Below, piece after piece: positions 15,901 to 24,600 of a DNA stretch of 64,000 nt (position 1 is the first letter of the stretch; every line of letters starts with the position of its first letter). The DNA is from Alphaproteobacteria bacterium (lineage in GTDB: Bacteria; Pseudomonadota; Alphaproteobacteria; Reyranellales; Reyranellaceae), in assembly GCA_016869975.1 (NCBI GenBank), contig VGCZ01000024.1, forward strand, positions 1-64,000, in the 5' to 3' direction. Below the pieces are notes generated by a model. That model was not told the DNA's origin. It made no database searches and worked only from the letters and a program-made list of their open reading frames with translations. A program made the position numbers and the translations under genes.

Positions 15901-16325
15901 AGCAGCCCGAGCCGCTTCAACTCGGCGGCCATGTCGGCCGGCATGTCCGCCGTATCGCCACGGGACAAATCGGGCGGCGCGCGCTCGTCTTCCATATAGC
16001 GCCAGCCCTGGAACGCCTTGAAGGCCACCGGCGCGGTCGGCACGATCGTGCGCTTGACCTTGATGCGGCAGTACTTGCGGCCCTCGTCGTCGACGGCCTC
16101 CTCGAAGCCGACAAGCTGCTGACGGCAGCGCATCACGCCCTTGATGATCCAGTACAGCGAGCCGCCGTCGAGCAGGTCGGTCGAGCGCTTGGGCGTGTTG
16201 CGGGTATAGACCCAATGCGGCGCGCGCGGCGCCATGCCGCGCTGCTTGCGGCGCGCCGCTTGCAGGGTCTTGAGATGGGCGAGATCGCTGACGCCGACCG
16301 CGAGCTTGATCAGATGCAAGGCCAT
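15897..16325 (-). CDS. DUF1489 family protein
   Basis: 142 residues matching the alphaproteobacterial DUF1489 family: N-terminal HLIKLAVGVSDLAHL, RGMAPRAPHWVYTRNTPKR, and GGSLYWIIKGVMRCRQQLVG. The function is unknown; members are soluble and usually single-copy. It overlaps the GTG of the GT39-like gene by 4 bp, so the two are translationally coupled. It is transcribed divergently from the alpha-2-macroglobulin gene across about 257 bp. Confidence 0.88.
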   Translation of the reverse strand: MALHLIKLAVGVSDLAHLKTLQAARRKQRGMAPRAPHWVYTRNTPKRSTDLLDGGSLYWIIKGVMRCRQQLVGFEEAVDDEGRKYCRIKVKRTIVPTAPVAFKAFQGWRYMEDERAPPDLSRGDTADMPADMAAELKRLGLL

Positions 16326-16355
16326 GATCGGCCAGATTCATCACCGTTTGCGCTA

Positions 16356-16406
16356 CCGCAACACAATTCAAACATTTTCCGACCATACTCAGTAAATGTG
16401 TTGCGG
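16356..16406. promoter_or_regulatory. 10-bp inverted repeat in divergent promoter region
   Basis: Perfect arms CCGCAACACA (16356-16365) and TGTGTTGCGG (16397-16406), 31 bp apart, in the AT-richest part of the gap between DUF1489 (minus) and the alpha-2-macroglobulin gene (plus). Arm spacing fits cooperative binding of a regulator. No known regulator consensus was recognised. Confidence 0.35.
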
Positions 16407-16582
16407 GATCGGCTCATGTCGGGTCGAATCGCACTCGATGGGCAGGGTCATGCAAGCGTCCATGTACGCACGACCGAGCGTCGGCTTGTCCGGCGGACCC
16501 GCTCCGTTCCCGCGTGTTTTCCAAGACCTCACGACCGCCGGCGCTACGCCCGGCGGCGTGAGCGCGTTCGTCAGGTGACATC

Positions 16583-19500
16583 ATGAACCGCACCACCCTC
16601 GTCGGCCTGTTCGCCGCTGTCGCGCTGGGAGCCGGCGTGCTCGGTTACACGATCGGCAATGAGAAGCCGCCGCTCGATCGCCCGGCGGCGCCGCCCACGA
16701 TCTCGGCGCCGGCGCCGGCGCCCGCGCCGGCCCAGCCGCCGCAGCAACAGGCCGCGCCCAAGCCGCCCGCACCGCCAGCCGCCACGCCGCCATCCCCGAC
16801 TCCGGCGCCCGCGCCCCAGCAGGCGGCGCCCAGGCCGCCGGCGACACCGCCGGCGCCGCCGCCGTTCGGCTATACGCGCACCACGATCACCGCCGACCGC
16901 GGCGCGCCCGAGGCCTGCCTGCATTTCAGCCAGGCGCTCGACGACACCGGCCGCGTGAAATACGCCGACTTCGTCGCCATCGAGCCCGAGACCAAGGCGG
17001 CGATCACCATCACCCGCGAACGCCTCTGCATCGGCGGCCTGTCCTATGGCGTCGACTACACCGTCACCGTCAAGGCCGGCCTGCCCGCCGCCAATGGCAA
17101 CAAGATCCTCGCCGAGGACAAGGTCGACGTCGCCTTCGGCGAGCGCCCGCCGGTCGTCTCCTTCGCCGGCAAGGGCCATATCCTGCCGCGCCAGTCGACC
17201 GCCGGCCTGCCGGTCACCACGGTCAACGTGTCCAAGGTCAACATCGCGCTCTACCGCGTCGGTGAGCGCCTGCTGCCGCGCCTCAGCAAGAGCGCCTTCT
17301 CGGAATCGTCCGACGACGAGGAGTCGAACGGCGACCGCAAGGTGATGACACCTTGGAACCTGCGGACCTTCCGCGAGTCGCAGGGCGCGCTGATGTGGAC
17401 CGGCAGCATGGAGGTGCGCAACGTCCAGAACACGGCGGTGACCACTGCGATCCCGATCCGCGAGATGGTCAAGGACTGGAAGCCGGGCGCCTATGTCCTG
17501 GTCGCCTGGAACTCGGCCGACGGCACGCTCGAGCATCTGCTGTCGGATGAGAACGAGGAACGCTACGAGCATCGCTTCGCCGCCCAGTGGCTGTTCGACT
17601 CCGATATCGGCATCACCAGCTTCAGCGCCCGCGACGGGCTCACGGTCTTCGTGCGTTCGCTGCATACGGCCCAGCCGCTGGCCGGCATCGAGCTGTCGCT
17701 GATCGCGCGCAACAACGACGAGCTGGCCCGCTTGACCACCGACGCCCAGGGCAAGGTCGTCTTCCCCGGCGGCCTGCTGGCAGGCGCCGGCGCCATCGAG
17801 CCGATCTCGTTGATGGCCTTCGACAAGGCGCGCTCGGACTTCAACCATCTCGACCTGACCAAGGCCGCCTTCGACTTCTCCGACCGCGGCGTCGAGGGCC
17901 GCGCCACACCAGGCCCGGTCGACGGCTTCATCTATACCGACCGCGGCATCTATCGCCCGGGCGAGACGGTCAACGTCATGACCCTGCTGCGCGATCGCGC
18001 AGGCCACGCCGTCGAGGGCGTGCCGGTGACCATGATCGTGCGCCGCCCCGACGGCGTCGAGTTCCGCCGCCAGGCGCTGCAGGCGCAAGCCGCCGGCGGC
18101 CTGCATTTCCCGGTCGAGCTGACCCGTACAGCGCGCCGCGGCAAGTGGTCGGTCGCGGCCTATCTCGATCCCAAGGCCGAGCCGGTCAGCCGCGTCGAGT
18201 TCAGCGTCGAGGACTTCATCCTGCAGAAGCTCAAGGTGCAGATCTCGACTCGAGCCACCGTGCTGAAGATGGCGACCACCTTCCAGGTCGACGCGCAAGC
18301 CGACTTCCTCTACGGCGCGCCGGCCGCCGGCCTCGAAGGCGAGGCCGAGCTGACGGTGAAGGCCGATCCCAACCCCTTCCCCAAGGAAATGGGCTTCCGC
18401 TTCGGCGACGTCGATGAGCGGATCAGCCCGGAACTGGAAAAGCTCGAGCTCGCCAACATGGATGAGCGCGGCCGTTCGCAAGTCCGCACCACCGTGAGCC
18501 TGAAGGAGGTGCCAATGGCGCCACTGACCGGCGAACTGAGGGTGTCGGTGCTCGAGCCCGGCGGCCGCGCCACCGGCGACCAGCTCACCATCCCGGTACG
18601 GCTGCGCAGCCGCTATATCGGCGTCAAGCCGCTGTTCACAGGCGCCAGCGCCGAGGAAGGCCGCGAGGCGTCGTTCGAAGTCATCACCTTGGATCCCGAC
18701 GGCGCCCGCGTCGGCGCCAAGGGACTGCAGTGGCGGCTGGTGAAGGAGAATCGCCGCTTCCAGTGGTATCGCGACGACAACAACTGGCGCTGGCGCGAAT
18801 ACGTGACCGACGCCGTCGTCGCCCAGGGCACGCTCGACACCGAAGACGGCAAGGCCACGACCATCCGCCATGCGGTGAACTGGGGCAGCTATCGCCTGGT
18901 GCTCACCGACGGCGACAACCGCACGGTCTATCGCTTCTACGCCGGCTGGGGCGCCGAGGTCGCAAAGAAGGAGACCCCGGATACCGCCGCCGTCAGCGCC
19001 GACAAGACGGCCTACGTCGCGGGCGACATCGCCAAGCTGCGCGTCGAGGCGCCGTTCGACGGCGAGGCGCTGCTGGTCGTCGCCAACGACCGCATTGTCG
19101 AGACGCGCTCGATCCGGGTCGCCGCATCGGGCACGACCGTCGAAGTGCCCGTGTCGGCCGATTGGGGCGCCGGCGCCTATGCGCTGGTCACCGCCTACCG
19201 GCCGCTGAACCGCGCCGAGCGCGCGCCCGTGCGCGCCGTCGGTCTCGCGTGGCTGGGCATCGACCCGGCGACGCGCTCGCTGCAGGTCGCGATCGACGCG
19301 CCGGAGCGCATCCGGCCGCGCACTTCGATCACCTTGCCGGTCAAGGTCGCCAACGCCGGCAACGCCGAGGTCTACGTCACCCTCGCCGCTGTCGACGAAG
19401 GCATCCTGCAGCTCACGCGCTTCCGCTCGCCCAAGCCGGTCGAGCACTACTTCGGCAAACGCATGCTGGGCATCTTCATGCGCGACGACTACGGCAAGCT

Positions 19501-21598
19501 GCTCGACGACAAGGCCGATGGCGTCGGCCGGCTGCGCGAAGGCGGCGACGCCGCTGGCGGCGTCGGGCTCGACGTCGTGCCAATCAAGGTGGTCTCGCTG
19601 TTCTCGGGCATCGTCAAGCTCGGCGCCGACGGCACCGCGCAGATCAAGTTCGACGTGCCCGACTTCAGCGGCCAGTTGCGACTGATGGCCGTCGCCTACG
19701 ACAAGAGCCGTGTCGGCGCCGTCGAGGGCCGTATGTTCGTGCGCGACGCGCTGACCAGCGATCTCGTGCTGCCGCGCTTCCTCGCCCCCGGCGACCGCAG
19801 CCAGGCGACGATCTCGCTGCACAACGTCGAGGGCCAGGCCGGGGACTACACGGTCAAGGTCACGACCACGGGCTCGGTGATCCTCGCCGGCGACGATACC
19901 CGCGTCGTCACGCTGCCCGCCGGCCGCCGTGAGCAGTACGTGGTGCCGGTCGCCGGCGACGTGGTCGGCCTGGGCTCGGTCACCATGGCGATCACCGGCC
20001 CGGGCAATTTCTCGGTGAGCCGCACCTGGGACATCGAGACCCGCGCGCCGCAGGCGCCGATCACGCGCCAGTCGATGGAGCAGATTGCCTCGGGCAACGA
20101 GCTGCGCATCGATCGCGAGCTGCTGGCCGGCTTCCTGCCGGGCACCGCGATGGCGTCGGTGGCGCTGTCGAGCACGCGCACCTTCGACGTCGCGGCCTTG
20201 CTGCAGTCGCTCGACCGCTACCCCTATGGCTGCCTCGAGCAGACCACCAGCCGCGCCCTGCCGCTGCTCTACTTCAACGACGTCGCCTATCTCGGCGGTG
20301 TGAAGGAGGACCGCGCCATCCCGCGCCGCATCCAGGAGGCGGTCTACAGCGTGCTCGATCGCCAGACCTTCGACGGCGGCTTCGGCATGTGGAGCGTCTA
20401 CAGCGGGCCAGCCGACCAGTGGCTGCAGATCTACAGCGTCGACTTCCTGCTGCGCGCGCGCGACAAGAACTACGTCGTGCCCGAAGCGCAGCTGCGTCGC
20501 TCGCTGCAGTGGGTGCAGCGCTACGCACCGCAGATGGCGCCCAACGCCCAGGCCTACGCCTGGTACCTGCTGGGCCGCGCCGGCATCTCCGACGCCGGCC
20601 GCGTGCGCTACTTCCAGGACACGTCGTCCGACAAGATGACCGGCGCGCTCTCGCACGCTCATCTCGCCGCCGCCCTGTCGCTGGTCGGTGAGCGCGGCCG
20701 GGCCGAGGCGGCGTTCCGCGTCGCGCTCGACAAGGTCGGCACGGCGCCGGATCACGACTACTACGGCACGGCGTTGCGCGACATCGCCGCCCTGGTGGCG
20801 CTGGCGCCGGAGATCGGCCAGCGCGCGGCGGCGCAGCGCCTGTCGATGCAGCTCGCCGCGCAGAGCCGCGTCGACGTGCGCCGCACGACGACGCAAGAGA
20901 AAGCCTGGATGCTGCTGGCCAGCGCTACCGAGCTACAGGGCTCCAGCCCGCTCGACCTGATCGTCGACCGCAAGGAGGTCAAGCCGCAGGCCGGCGCTGG
21001 TGTCGCCTACACCCTCGACCGGGAGGCGCTGGCGCGCGGCTTCACGATCAAGAACGTGGCGCCCGGCCATGCCTGGGCCATGGTCTCGGCGCGCGGCGTG
21101 CCGGCGCAGCCGCTGCCGGCCGACAACAAGGGCGTGATCATCGAGCGCGAGTTCCGCACCTTGAGCGGCGGTATGGCCGATCTGTCGCGCGTGCGCCAGA
21201 ACGACCGCATCGTGGTGATGATCGACGTCACCTCGACCACCCAGACCTACCACGAGATGGCGCTGCTCGATCTGCTGCCGGCGGGCTTCGAGATCGAGAG
21301 CGTGCTGAGCGAGGAGTACAAGTGGATGGCCAAGCTCGGCAAGCCGTCCTCGACCGAGGCGCGCGACGATCGCTTCTTCGCCGCCTTCGAGTTCGGTTCG
21401 CGCGACTGGCCGGCCGGCTGGCGCCCGTGGTGGTACGACGAGTCGCCGCGCCGCGGCCGCCTGATGCGGCTGGCCTATGTCGTGCGCGCGGTAACCCCGG
21501 GCAGCTACGTCCTGCCGGCCACGCAGATCGAGGACATGTACAACCCCGAGATCTTCGCCCGCACGTCACCGACCCGCGTCACGATCCTCAGCCGCTAG
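16583..21598 (+). CDS. bacterial alpha-2-macroglobulin with thioester site
   Basis: 1671 residues. An N-terminal signal-anchor (TTLVGLFAAVALGAGVLGY) without a lipobox Cys is followed by a Pro/Ala-rich stalk (about 32-98), then repeated MG domains, and a thioester motif GCLEQ with Cys1217-Gln1220 in a terpenoid-cyclase-like TED domain. Bacterial A2Ms trap proteases in the periplasm by covalent thioester bonding. The following pbpC reproduces the known yfhM-pbpC pairing: A2M guards the cell when the wall is breached and PBP1C repairs it. E. coli YfhM is a lipoprotein, so the uncleaved anchor is a difference. The start at 16583 follows GTCAGGTGACATC. Confidence 0.93.
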   Translation: MNRTTLVGLFAAVALGAGVLGYTIGNEKPPLDRPAAPPTISAPAPAPAPAQPPQQQAAPKPPAPPAATPPSPTPAPAPQQAAPRPPATPPAPPPFGYTRTTITADRGAPEACLHFSQALDDTGRVKYADFVAIEPETKAAITITRERLCIGGLSYGVDYTVTVKAGLPAANGNKILAEDKVDVAFGERPPVVSFAGKGHILPRQSTAGLPVTTVNVSKVNIALYRVGERLLPRLSKSAFSESSDDEESNGDRKVMTPWNLRTFRESQGALMWTGSMEVRNVQNTAVTTAIPIREMVKDWKPGAYVLVAWNSADGTLEHLLSDENEERYEHRFAAQWLFDSDIGITSFSARDGLTVFVRSLHTAQPLAGIELSLIARNNDELARLTTDAQGKVVFPGGLLAGAGAIEPISLMAFDKARSDFNHLDLTKAAFDFSDRGVEGRATPGPVDGFIYTDRGIYRPGETVNVMTLLRDRAGHAVEGVPVTMIVRRPDGVEFRRQALQAQAAGGLHFPVELTRTARRGKWSVAAYLDPKAEPVSRVEFSVEDFILQKLKVQISTRATVLKMATTFQVDAQADFLYGAPAAGLEGEAELTVKADPNPFPKEMGFRFGDVDERISPELEKLELANMDERGRSQVRTTVSLKEVPMAPLTGELRVSVLEPGGRATGDQLTIPVRLRSRYIGVKPLFTGASAEEGREASFEVITLDPDGARVGAKGLQWRLVKENRRFQWYRDDNNWRWREYVTDAVVAQGTLDTEDGKATTIRHAVNWGSYRLVLTDGDNRTVYRFYAGWGAEVAKKETPDTAAVSADKTAYVAGDIAKLRVEAPFDGEALLVVANDRIVETRSIRVAASGTTVEVPVSADWGAGAYALVTAYRPLNRAERAPVRAVGLAWLGIDPATRSLQVAIDAPERIRPRTSITLPVKVANAGNAEVYVTLAAVDEGILQLTRFRSPKPVEHYFGKRMLGIFMRDDYGKLLDDKADGVGRLREGGDAAGGVGLDVVPIKVVSLFSGIVKLGADGTAQIKFDVPDFSGQLRLMAVAYDKSRVGAVEGRMFVRDALTSDLVLPRFLAPGDRSQATISLHNVEGQAGDYTVKVTTTGSVILAGDDTRVVTLPAGRREQYVVPVAGDVVGLGSVTMAITGPGNFSVSRTWDIETRAPQAPITRQSMEQIASGNELRIDRELLAGFLPGTAMASVALSSTRTFDVAALLQSLDRYPYGCLEQTTSRALPLLYFNDVAYLGGVKEDRAIPRRIQEAVYSVLDRQTFDGGFGMWSVYSGPADQWLQIYSVDFLLRARDKNYVVPEAQLRRSLQWVQRYAPQMAPNAQAYAWYLLGRAGISDAGRVRYFQDTSSDKMTGALSHAHLAAALSLVGERGRAEAAFRVALDKVGTAPDHDYYGTALRDIAALVALAPEIGQRAAAQRLSMQLAAQSRVDVRRTTTQEKAWMLLASATELQGSSPLDLIVDRKEVKPQAGAGVAYTLDREALARGFTIKNVAPGHAWAMVSARGVPAQPLPADNKGVIIEREFRTLSGGMADLSRVRQNDRIVVMIDVTSTTQTYHEMALLDLLPAGFEIESVLSEEYKWMAKLGKPSSTEARDDRFFAAFEFGSRDWPAGWRPWWYDESPRRGRLMRLAYVVRAVTPGSYVLPATQIEDMYNPEIFARTSPTRVTILSR

Positions 21599-21602
21599 GA
21601 CG

Positions 21603-23825
21603 ATGCGCGGGCTTTGGAGCACCTTTATCCGAAGAAGCGCCCTCTCCCCGCAAGCGGGGAGAGGGAGGAAGGGGCTGCGCCGTCTTATCCGACGCACCGC
21701 CATCGCGGTGACGTTGGGGGTTCTGGCGACCGCAGCCTCCCTGCTCGCGCTCGACCGCGTCTTCCCGCCCGACCTTTCGCGCTATCAAGCGCGCTCGCTC
21801 GAGGTGCGCGACGCCGACGGGCGGTTGCTGCGCGCCTTCACCACCGCTGACGGCAAATGGCGGCTGAAGGCGACGGTCGACGACGTCGATCCGCTCTACC
21901 TCGCCCTGCTGAAGTCCTACGAGGACAAGCGCTTCGACAGTCACGCCGGCATCGATCCTCTCGCCGCGTTGCGTGCCGCCGAGCAGTGGGTCAACCATCG
22001 CCGGATCATCTCGGGCGCCTCGACGCTCTCGATGCAGGCTGCTCGCCTGCTCGAGCAGGATCGCGGCCCGCGCCGCACCTTAGGCGCCAAGTTGCGCCAG
22101 AGCGCGCGGGCGCTGCAGCTCGAGTGGCGCTACTCCAAGGCCGAGATCCTCTCGATCTACCTCACCTTGGCGCCCTTCGGCGGCAACATCGAGGGCGTGC
22201 GCGCCGCCTCGCTGTCCTATTTCGGCAAGGAGCCCAAGCGGCTGACCGCCGCCGAAGCGGCGCTGCTGGTGGCGCTGCCGCAATCGCCCGAACGCCGCCG
22301 GCCGGATCGCCGCCCCGCGCTGGCCCAGGCCGCGCGCGACGTGGTGCTGGCCCGCGCGCTGGAACGCGGCGTCATCCCGGCCTCCGTGGCGCATCAGGCA
22401 ACACAGGCCGCCGCGCCCGATCGCCGGCTGGCGATGCCCTTCGTGGCGCCGCACGTCGCTCAGTATCTCGCCGCGCGCTCACCCAGGGGCGGCATCGTCA
22501 CCACCACCCTGCGCCGCGAGATCCAGGACTCCGCCACGCGGCTGGCGGTGGACGAGCGCGCACGGCTGGGCGACGGCGCCGACATCGCCATCGTCATCAT
22601 CGACAACAAGCGGCACAGTATCGCCGCCTGGCATGGCGGCGGCTTCTTCGGTCGCCAGGGCCAGGTCGACCTCGTGCGCGCGCGCCGCTCGCCCGGCTCG
22701 ACGCTCAAGCCGTTGATCTACGGAGTCGCCTTCGACGATCGTGTCGCCCATCCCGACACTTTGATCGACGACGTGCCGCTGCGCTTCGGCGAATGGATGC
22801 CGCGCAACTTCGACCGCGCGCATCAGGGCACGGTGAGCGTGCGGCACGCGTTGCAGCAATCGCTCAACGTCCCCGCCGTCGCCATGCTCGAGCGCATCGG
22901 CGCGCAGCGCTTCCTGGCGATGCTGCGCCAGGCAGGAGTCTCGCCGGCCCTGCCGAGGACGGGCGATCTCGGCGGCTCGTTGGCAATCGGCCTGGGTGGC
23001 GTGGCGCTCTCGCCGCTGGAGTTGGCGACGCTCTATGCCGGTCTGGCGAATGACGGCGTGGTGGTGAAGCCGCGCCTGATCGCCGATGAGAAGGACCAGC
23101 CCAGCCTGCGCCTGATCGGCGCCGCCGCCGCGTGGCAGGTCACGGATGCGTTAGCCAACGCGCCGATGCCCGACGGCTGGGCCTCGCTGCCGCGCTCCTA
23201 TGACGGCCGCCGCACCGGCAGCCGGCAGATCGCCTTCAAGACCGGCACCTCGTACGGCTTCCGCGACGCCTGGGCCGCCGGCTATAGCGGCGCCTACACC
23301 GTCGTCGTCTGGGTCGGTCAGGCCGACGGCACGCCGCGCCCCGGCGCCTTCGGCCGCGAGACCGCGCTGCCGATCCTGCTGAAGATGTTCGACCGCCTGC
23401 CCGGCGAGCTGGCGACTCGCCCGCAGCCGCCCGCCGACACCTTGCTGGTGGCGCGCAACGCCGACCTGCCGCCCGCGCTGCGTCGCTTCCAGGGTTCCGC
23501 CGCGCGCATGACCGCCGCCTCCGCCGCGCCGACGCGGCCGACCGCCGGCGCGACCTCGGCCCCAGCGAGCAAGCCGCCGCGCATTCTCTATCCGCCGTCA
23601 TCGGCGGTGATCGACCTCGACGCCGACGACGCGATCGTGCCGTTGCAGGCCGATGGCGGCTCGGGCCAGCTGCGCTGGCTGATCGACGGCAAGCCGCTGC
23701 CGATCGACCGCTTCGCCAAGGACCAGACCTGGCGACCCGATGGCCCCGGCGTGACCCAGATCACGGTGGTCGATTCCGAGGGCCGCAGCGCCTCGGCGCG
23801 GGTCCGTATCGTCGCGCGGCCCTGA
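21603..23825 (+). CDS. pbpC: penicillin-binding protein 1C
   Basis: 740-residue bifunctional class A PBP. After an N-terminal membrane anchor comes a GT51 glycosyltransferase domain (SYEDKRFDSHAG, catalytic Glu107), then a transpeptidase domain with Ser366 in STLK, SLN, and KTG at about 546-548, and a C-terminal PBP1C-specific domain from about residue 660. It polymerises and crosslinks peptidoglycan in the periplasm. It starts 4 bp after the A2M stop. The N-terminus is odd: a 60-nt palindromic insertion flanked by a 17-bp imperfect direct repeat sits in frame just before the membrane anchor. An alternative GTG at 21708 would skip it. Confidence 0.93.
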   Translation: MRGLWSTFIRRSALSPQAGRGRKGLRRLIRRTAIAVTLGVLATAASLLALDRVFPPDLSRYQARSLEVRDADGRLLRAFTTADGKWRLKATVDDVDPLYLALLKSYEDKRFDSHAGIDPLAALRAAEQWVNHRRIISGASTLSMQAARLLEQDRGPRRTLGAKLRQSARALQLEWRYSKAEILSIYLTLAPFGGNIEGVRAASLSYFGKEPKRLTAAEAALLVALPQSPERRRPDRRPALAQAARDVVLARALERGVIPASVAHQATQAAAPDRRLAMPFVAPHVAQYLAARSPRGGIVTTTLRREIQDSATRLAVDERARLGDGADIAIVIIDNKRHSIAAWHGGGFFGRQGQVDLVRARRSPGSTLKPLIYGVAFDDRVAHPDTLIDDVPLRFGEWMPRNFDRAHQGTVSVRHALQQSLNVPAVAMLERIGAQRFLAMLRQAGVSPALPRTGDLGGSLAIGLGGVALSPLELATLYAGLANDGVVVKPRLIADEKDQPSLRLIGAAAAWQVTDALANAPMPDGWASLPRSYDGRRTGSRQIAFKTGTSYGFRDAWAAGYSGAYTVVVWVGQADGTPRPGAFGRETALPILLKMFDRLPGELATRPQPPADTLLVARNADLPPALRRFQGSAARMTAASAAPTRPTAGATSAPASKPPRILYPPSSAVIDLDADDAIVPLQADGGSGQLRWLIDGKPLPIDRFAKDQTWRPDGPGVTQITVVDSEGRSASARVRIVARP
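21625..21701. repeat. in-frame palindromic insertion within pbpC
   Basis: A perfect 12-bp stem CCCTCTCCCCGC / GCGGGGAGAGGG (21640-21651 and 21654-21665) with a 2-nt loop. It is bracketed by imperfect 17-bp direct repeats starting TTATCCGA at 21625 and 21685, exactly 60 nt apart. The encoded protein repeats (F/L)IRR(S/T)A on either side. Removing one 60-nt unit restores a compact N-terminus, MRGLWSTFIRRTAIAVT. Confidence 0.7.
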
Positions 23826-23964
23826 ATACGACCACCGTAGGGGCGGAACTCTTGATACAGCCGCAGCGACTTTCCCCACCGATAGCGCAGCCGTAGCCGC
23901 GGAAATTGGAGAAGTCGCGTCCTGGCGGTACACCGGCGCCAGTCTTTCCAACCGGAGTCCGCCC

Positions 23965-24600
23965 ATGGCCCGCGACCGTATCCTTCCGTCCGACCTCTGG
24001 ACCTGGGAGGCCGTCGTCGACTGCGCGGCGATGACGCGCCTCCTGTTCATCGGCCTCTGGAACTTCGCCGACGATTTCGGCATCCAGCCGCTACGACCAC
24101 GCACCATCAGGATGCAGGTGTTTCCCGGCGACACCATAGAAAACGATAGCGTGCGCGCGATGATCGACGAGTTGGTGGCGCGCGGTCTGGTGCGCATCTA
24201 CGAGGCCGAGGGCCGCGAATACCTGGAGATCGTCGACTGGAGCCAGTTCCAGCGTGTCGGCAAGCGGGCCAAGCGCCGCTATCCGGCCTTCCCTGCGCCC
24301 CACGCGGACGGACAGACGGCGCCGAGCGTCAGCGAGACAGATGCAGGAAATCCCGCCGCCGCAAACTCGCCAGACCATAGCAAACCATTGCAAAGCTCGT
24401 CATCGGGGCCGCCCGGATCGAATGGCTCTGTCATCCCGAGCACAGCGAGGGATCCAGGAGAATCGTATGGATCCCTCGCTGCGCTCGGGATGACAGGAGA
24501 GGCGAATTGCCTGGATGTCGCGCCCGCTACGCCGCGAGCTTGGCCTTCAGCGCTTGCGCCACCTTCGACGCCGGCTGACGTCCCAGCGCCTCGCAGATGA
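23965..24600 (+). CDS. phage-replication-protein-like winged-helix protein with repeat-derived tail
   Basis: 211 residues as read. Residues 1 to about 110 resemble the N-terminal winged-helix region of phage replisome organiser/DnaD-like proteins: LWTWEAVVDCAAMTRLLFIG, NFADDFGIQP, VFPGDTI, VRAMIDELVARGLVRIYEAE. From about residue 155 the frame runs through a REP palindrome (SVIPSTARDP...LAALGMTG), and the end overlaps the 3' end of the convergent HMG-CoA lyase gene by 74 bp. The tail is therefore probably not ancestral. GGAG seven bases before the ATG supports the start. No other phage genes are nearby, so it may be a domesticated remnant. Confidence 0.65.
   Translation: MARDRILPSDLWTWEAVVDCAAMTRLLFIGLWNFADDFGIQPLRPRTIRMQVFPGDTIENDSVRAMIDELVARGLVRIYEAEGREYLEIVDWSQFQRVGKRAKRRYPAFPAPHADGQTAPSVSETDAGNPAAANSPDHSKPLQSSSSGPPGSNGSVIPSTARDPGESYGSLAALGMTGEANCLDVAPATPRAWPSALAPPSTPADVPAPRR
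24428..24496. repeat. REP-like palindrome, GTCATCCCGAGC type
   Basis: Arms CTGTCATCCCGAGC (24428-24441) and GCTCGGGATGACAG (24483-24496), with further inward pairing AGCGAGGGATCC/GGATCCCTCGCT, giving a long near-perfect hairpin. It lies inside the 3' part of the phage-like gene, just before the convergent HMG-CoA lyase stop. Same family as 2624-2694 and 43315-43389. Confidence 0.8.

Noticed and set aside
16396-16578. 60-residue plus-strand frame in the A2M upstream gap
   Set aside because: No ribosome-binding site of note, no family resemblance, and it overlaps the probable promoter region.
16571-20896. 1441-codon open frame on the minus strand opposite the A2M gene
   Set aside because: It is the high-GC antisense shadow of the A2M coding sequence. 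Its translation is low-complexity (rich in Ala, Arg, Asp, Gly) and matches no family.
23965-24600. Prophage
   Set aside because: A single phage-like winged-helix gene without structural, integrase or lysis genes nearby; better read as a remnant or domesticated gene.
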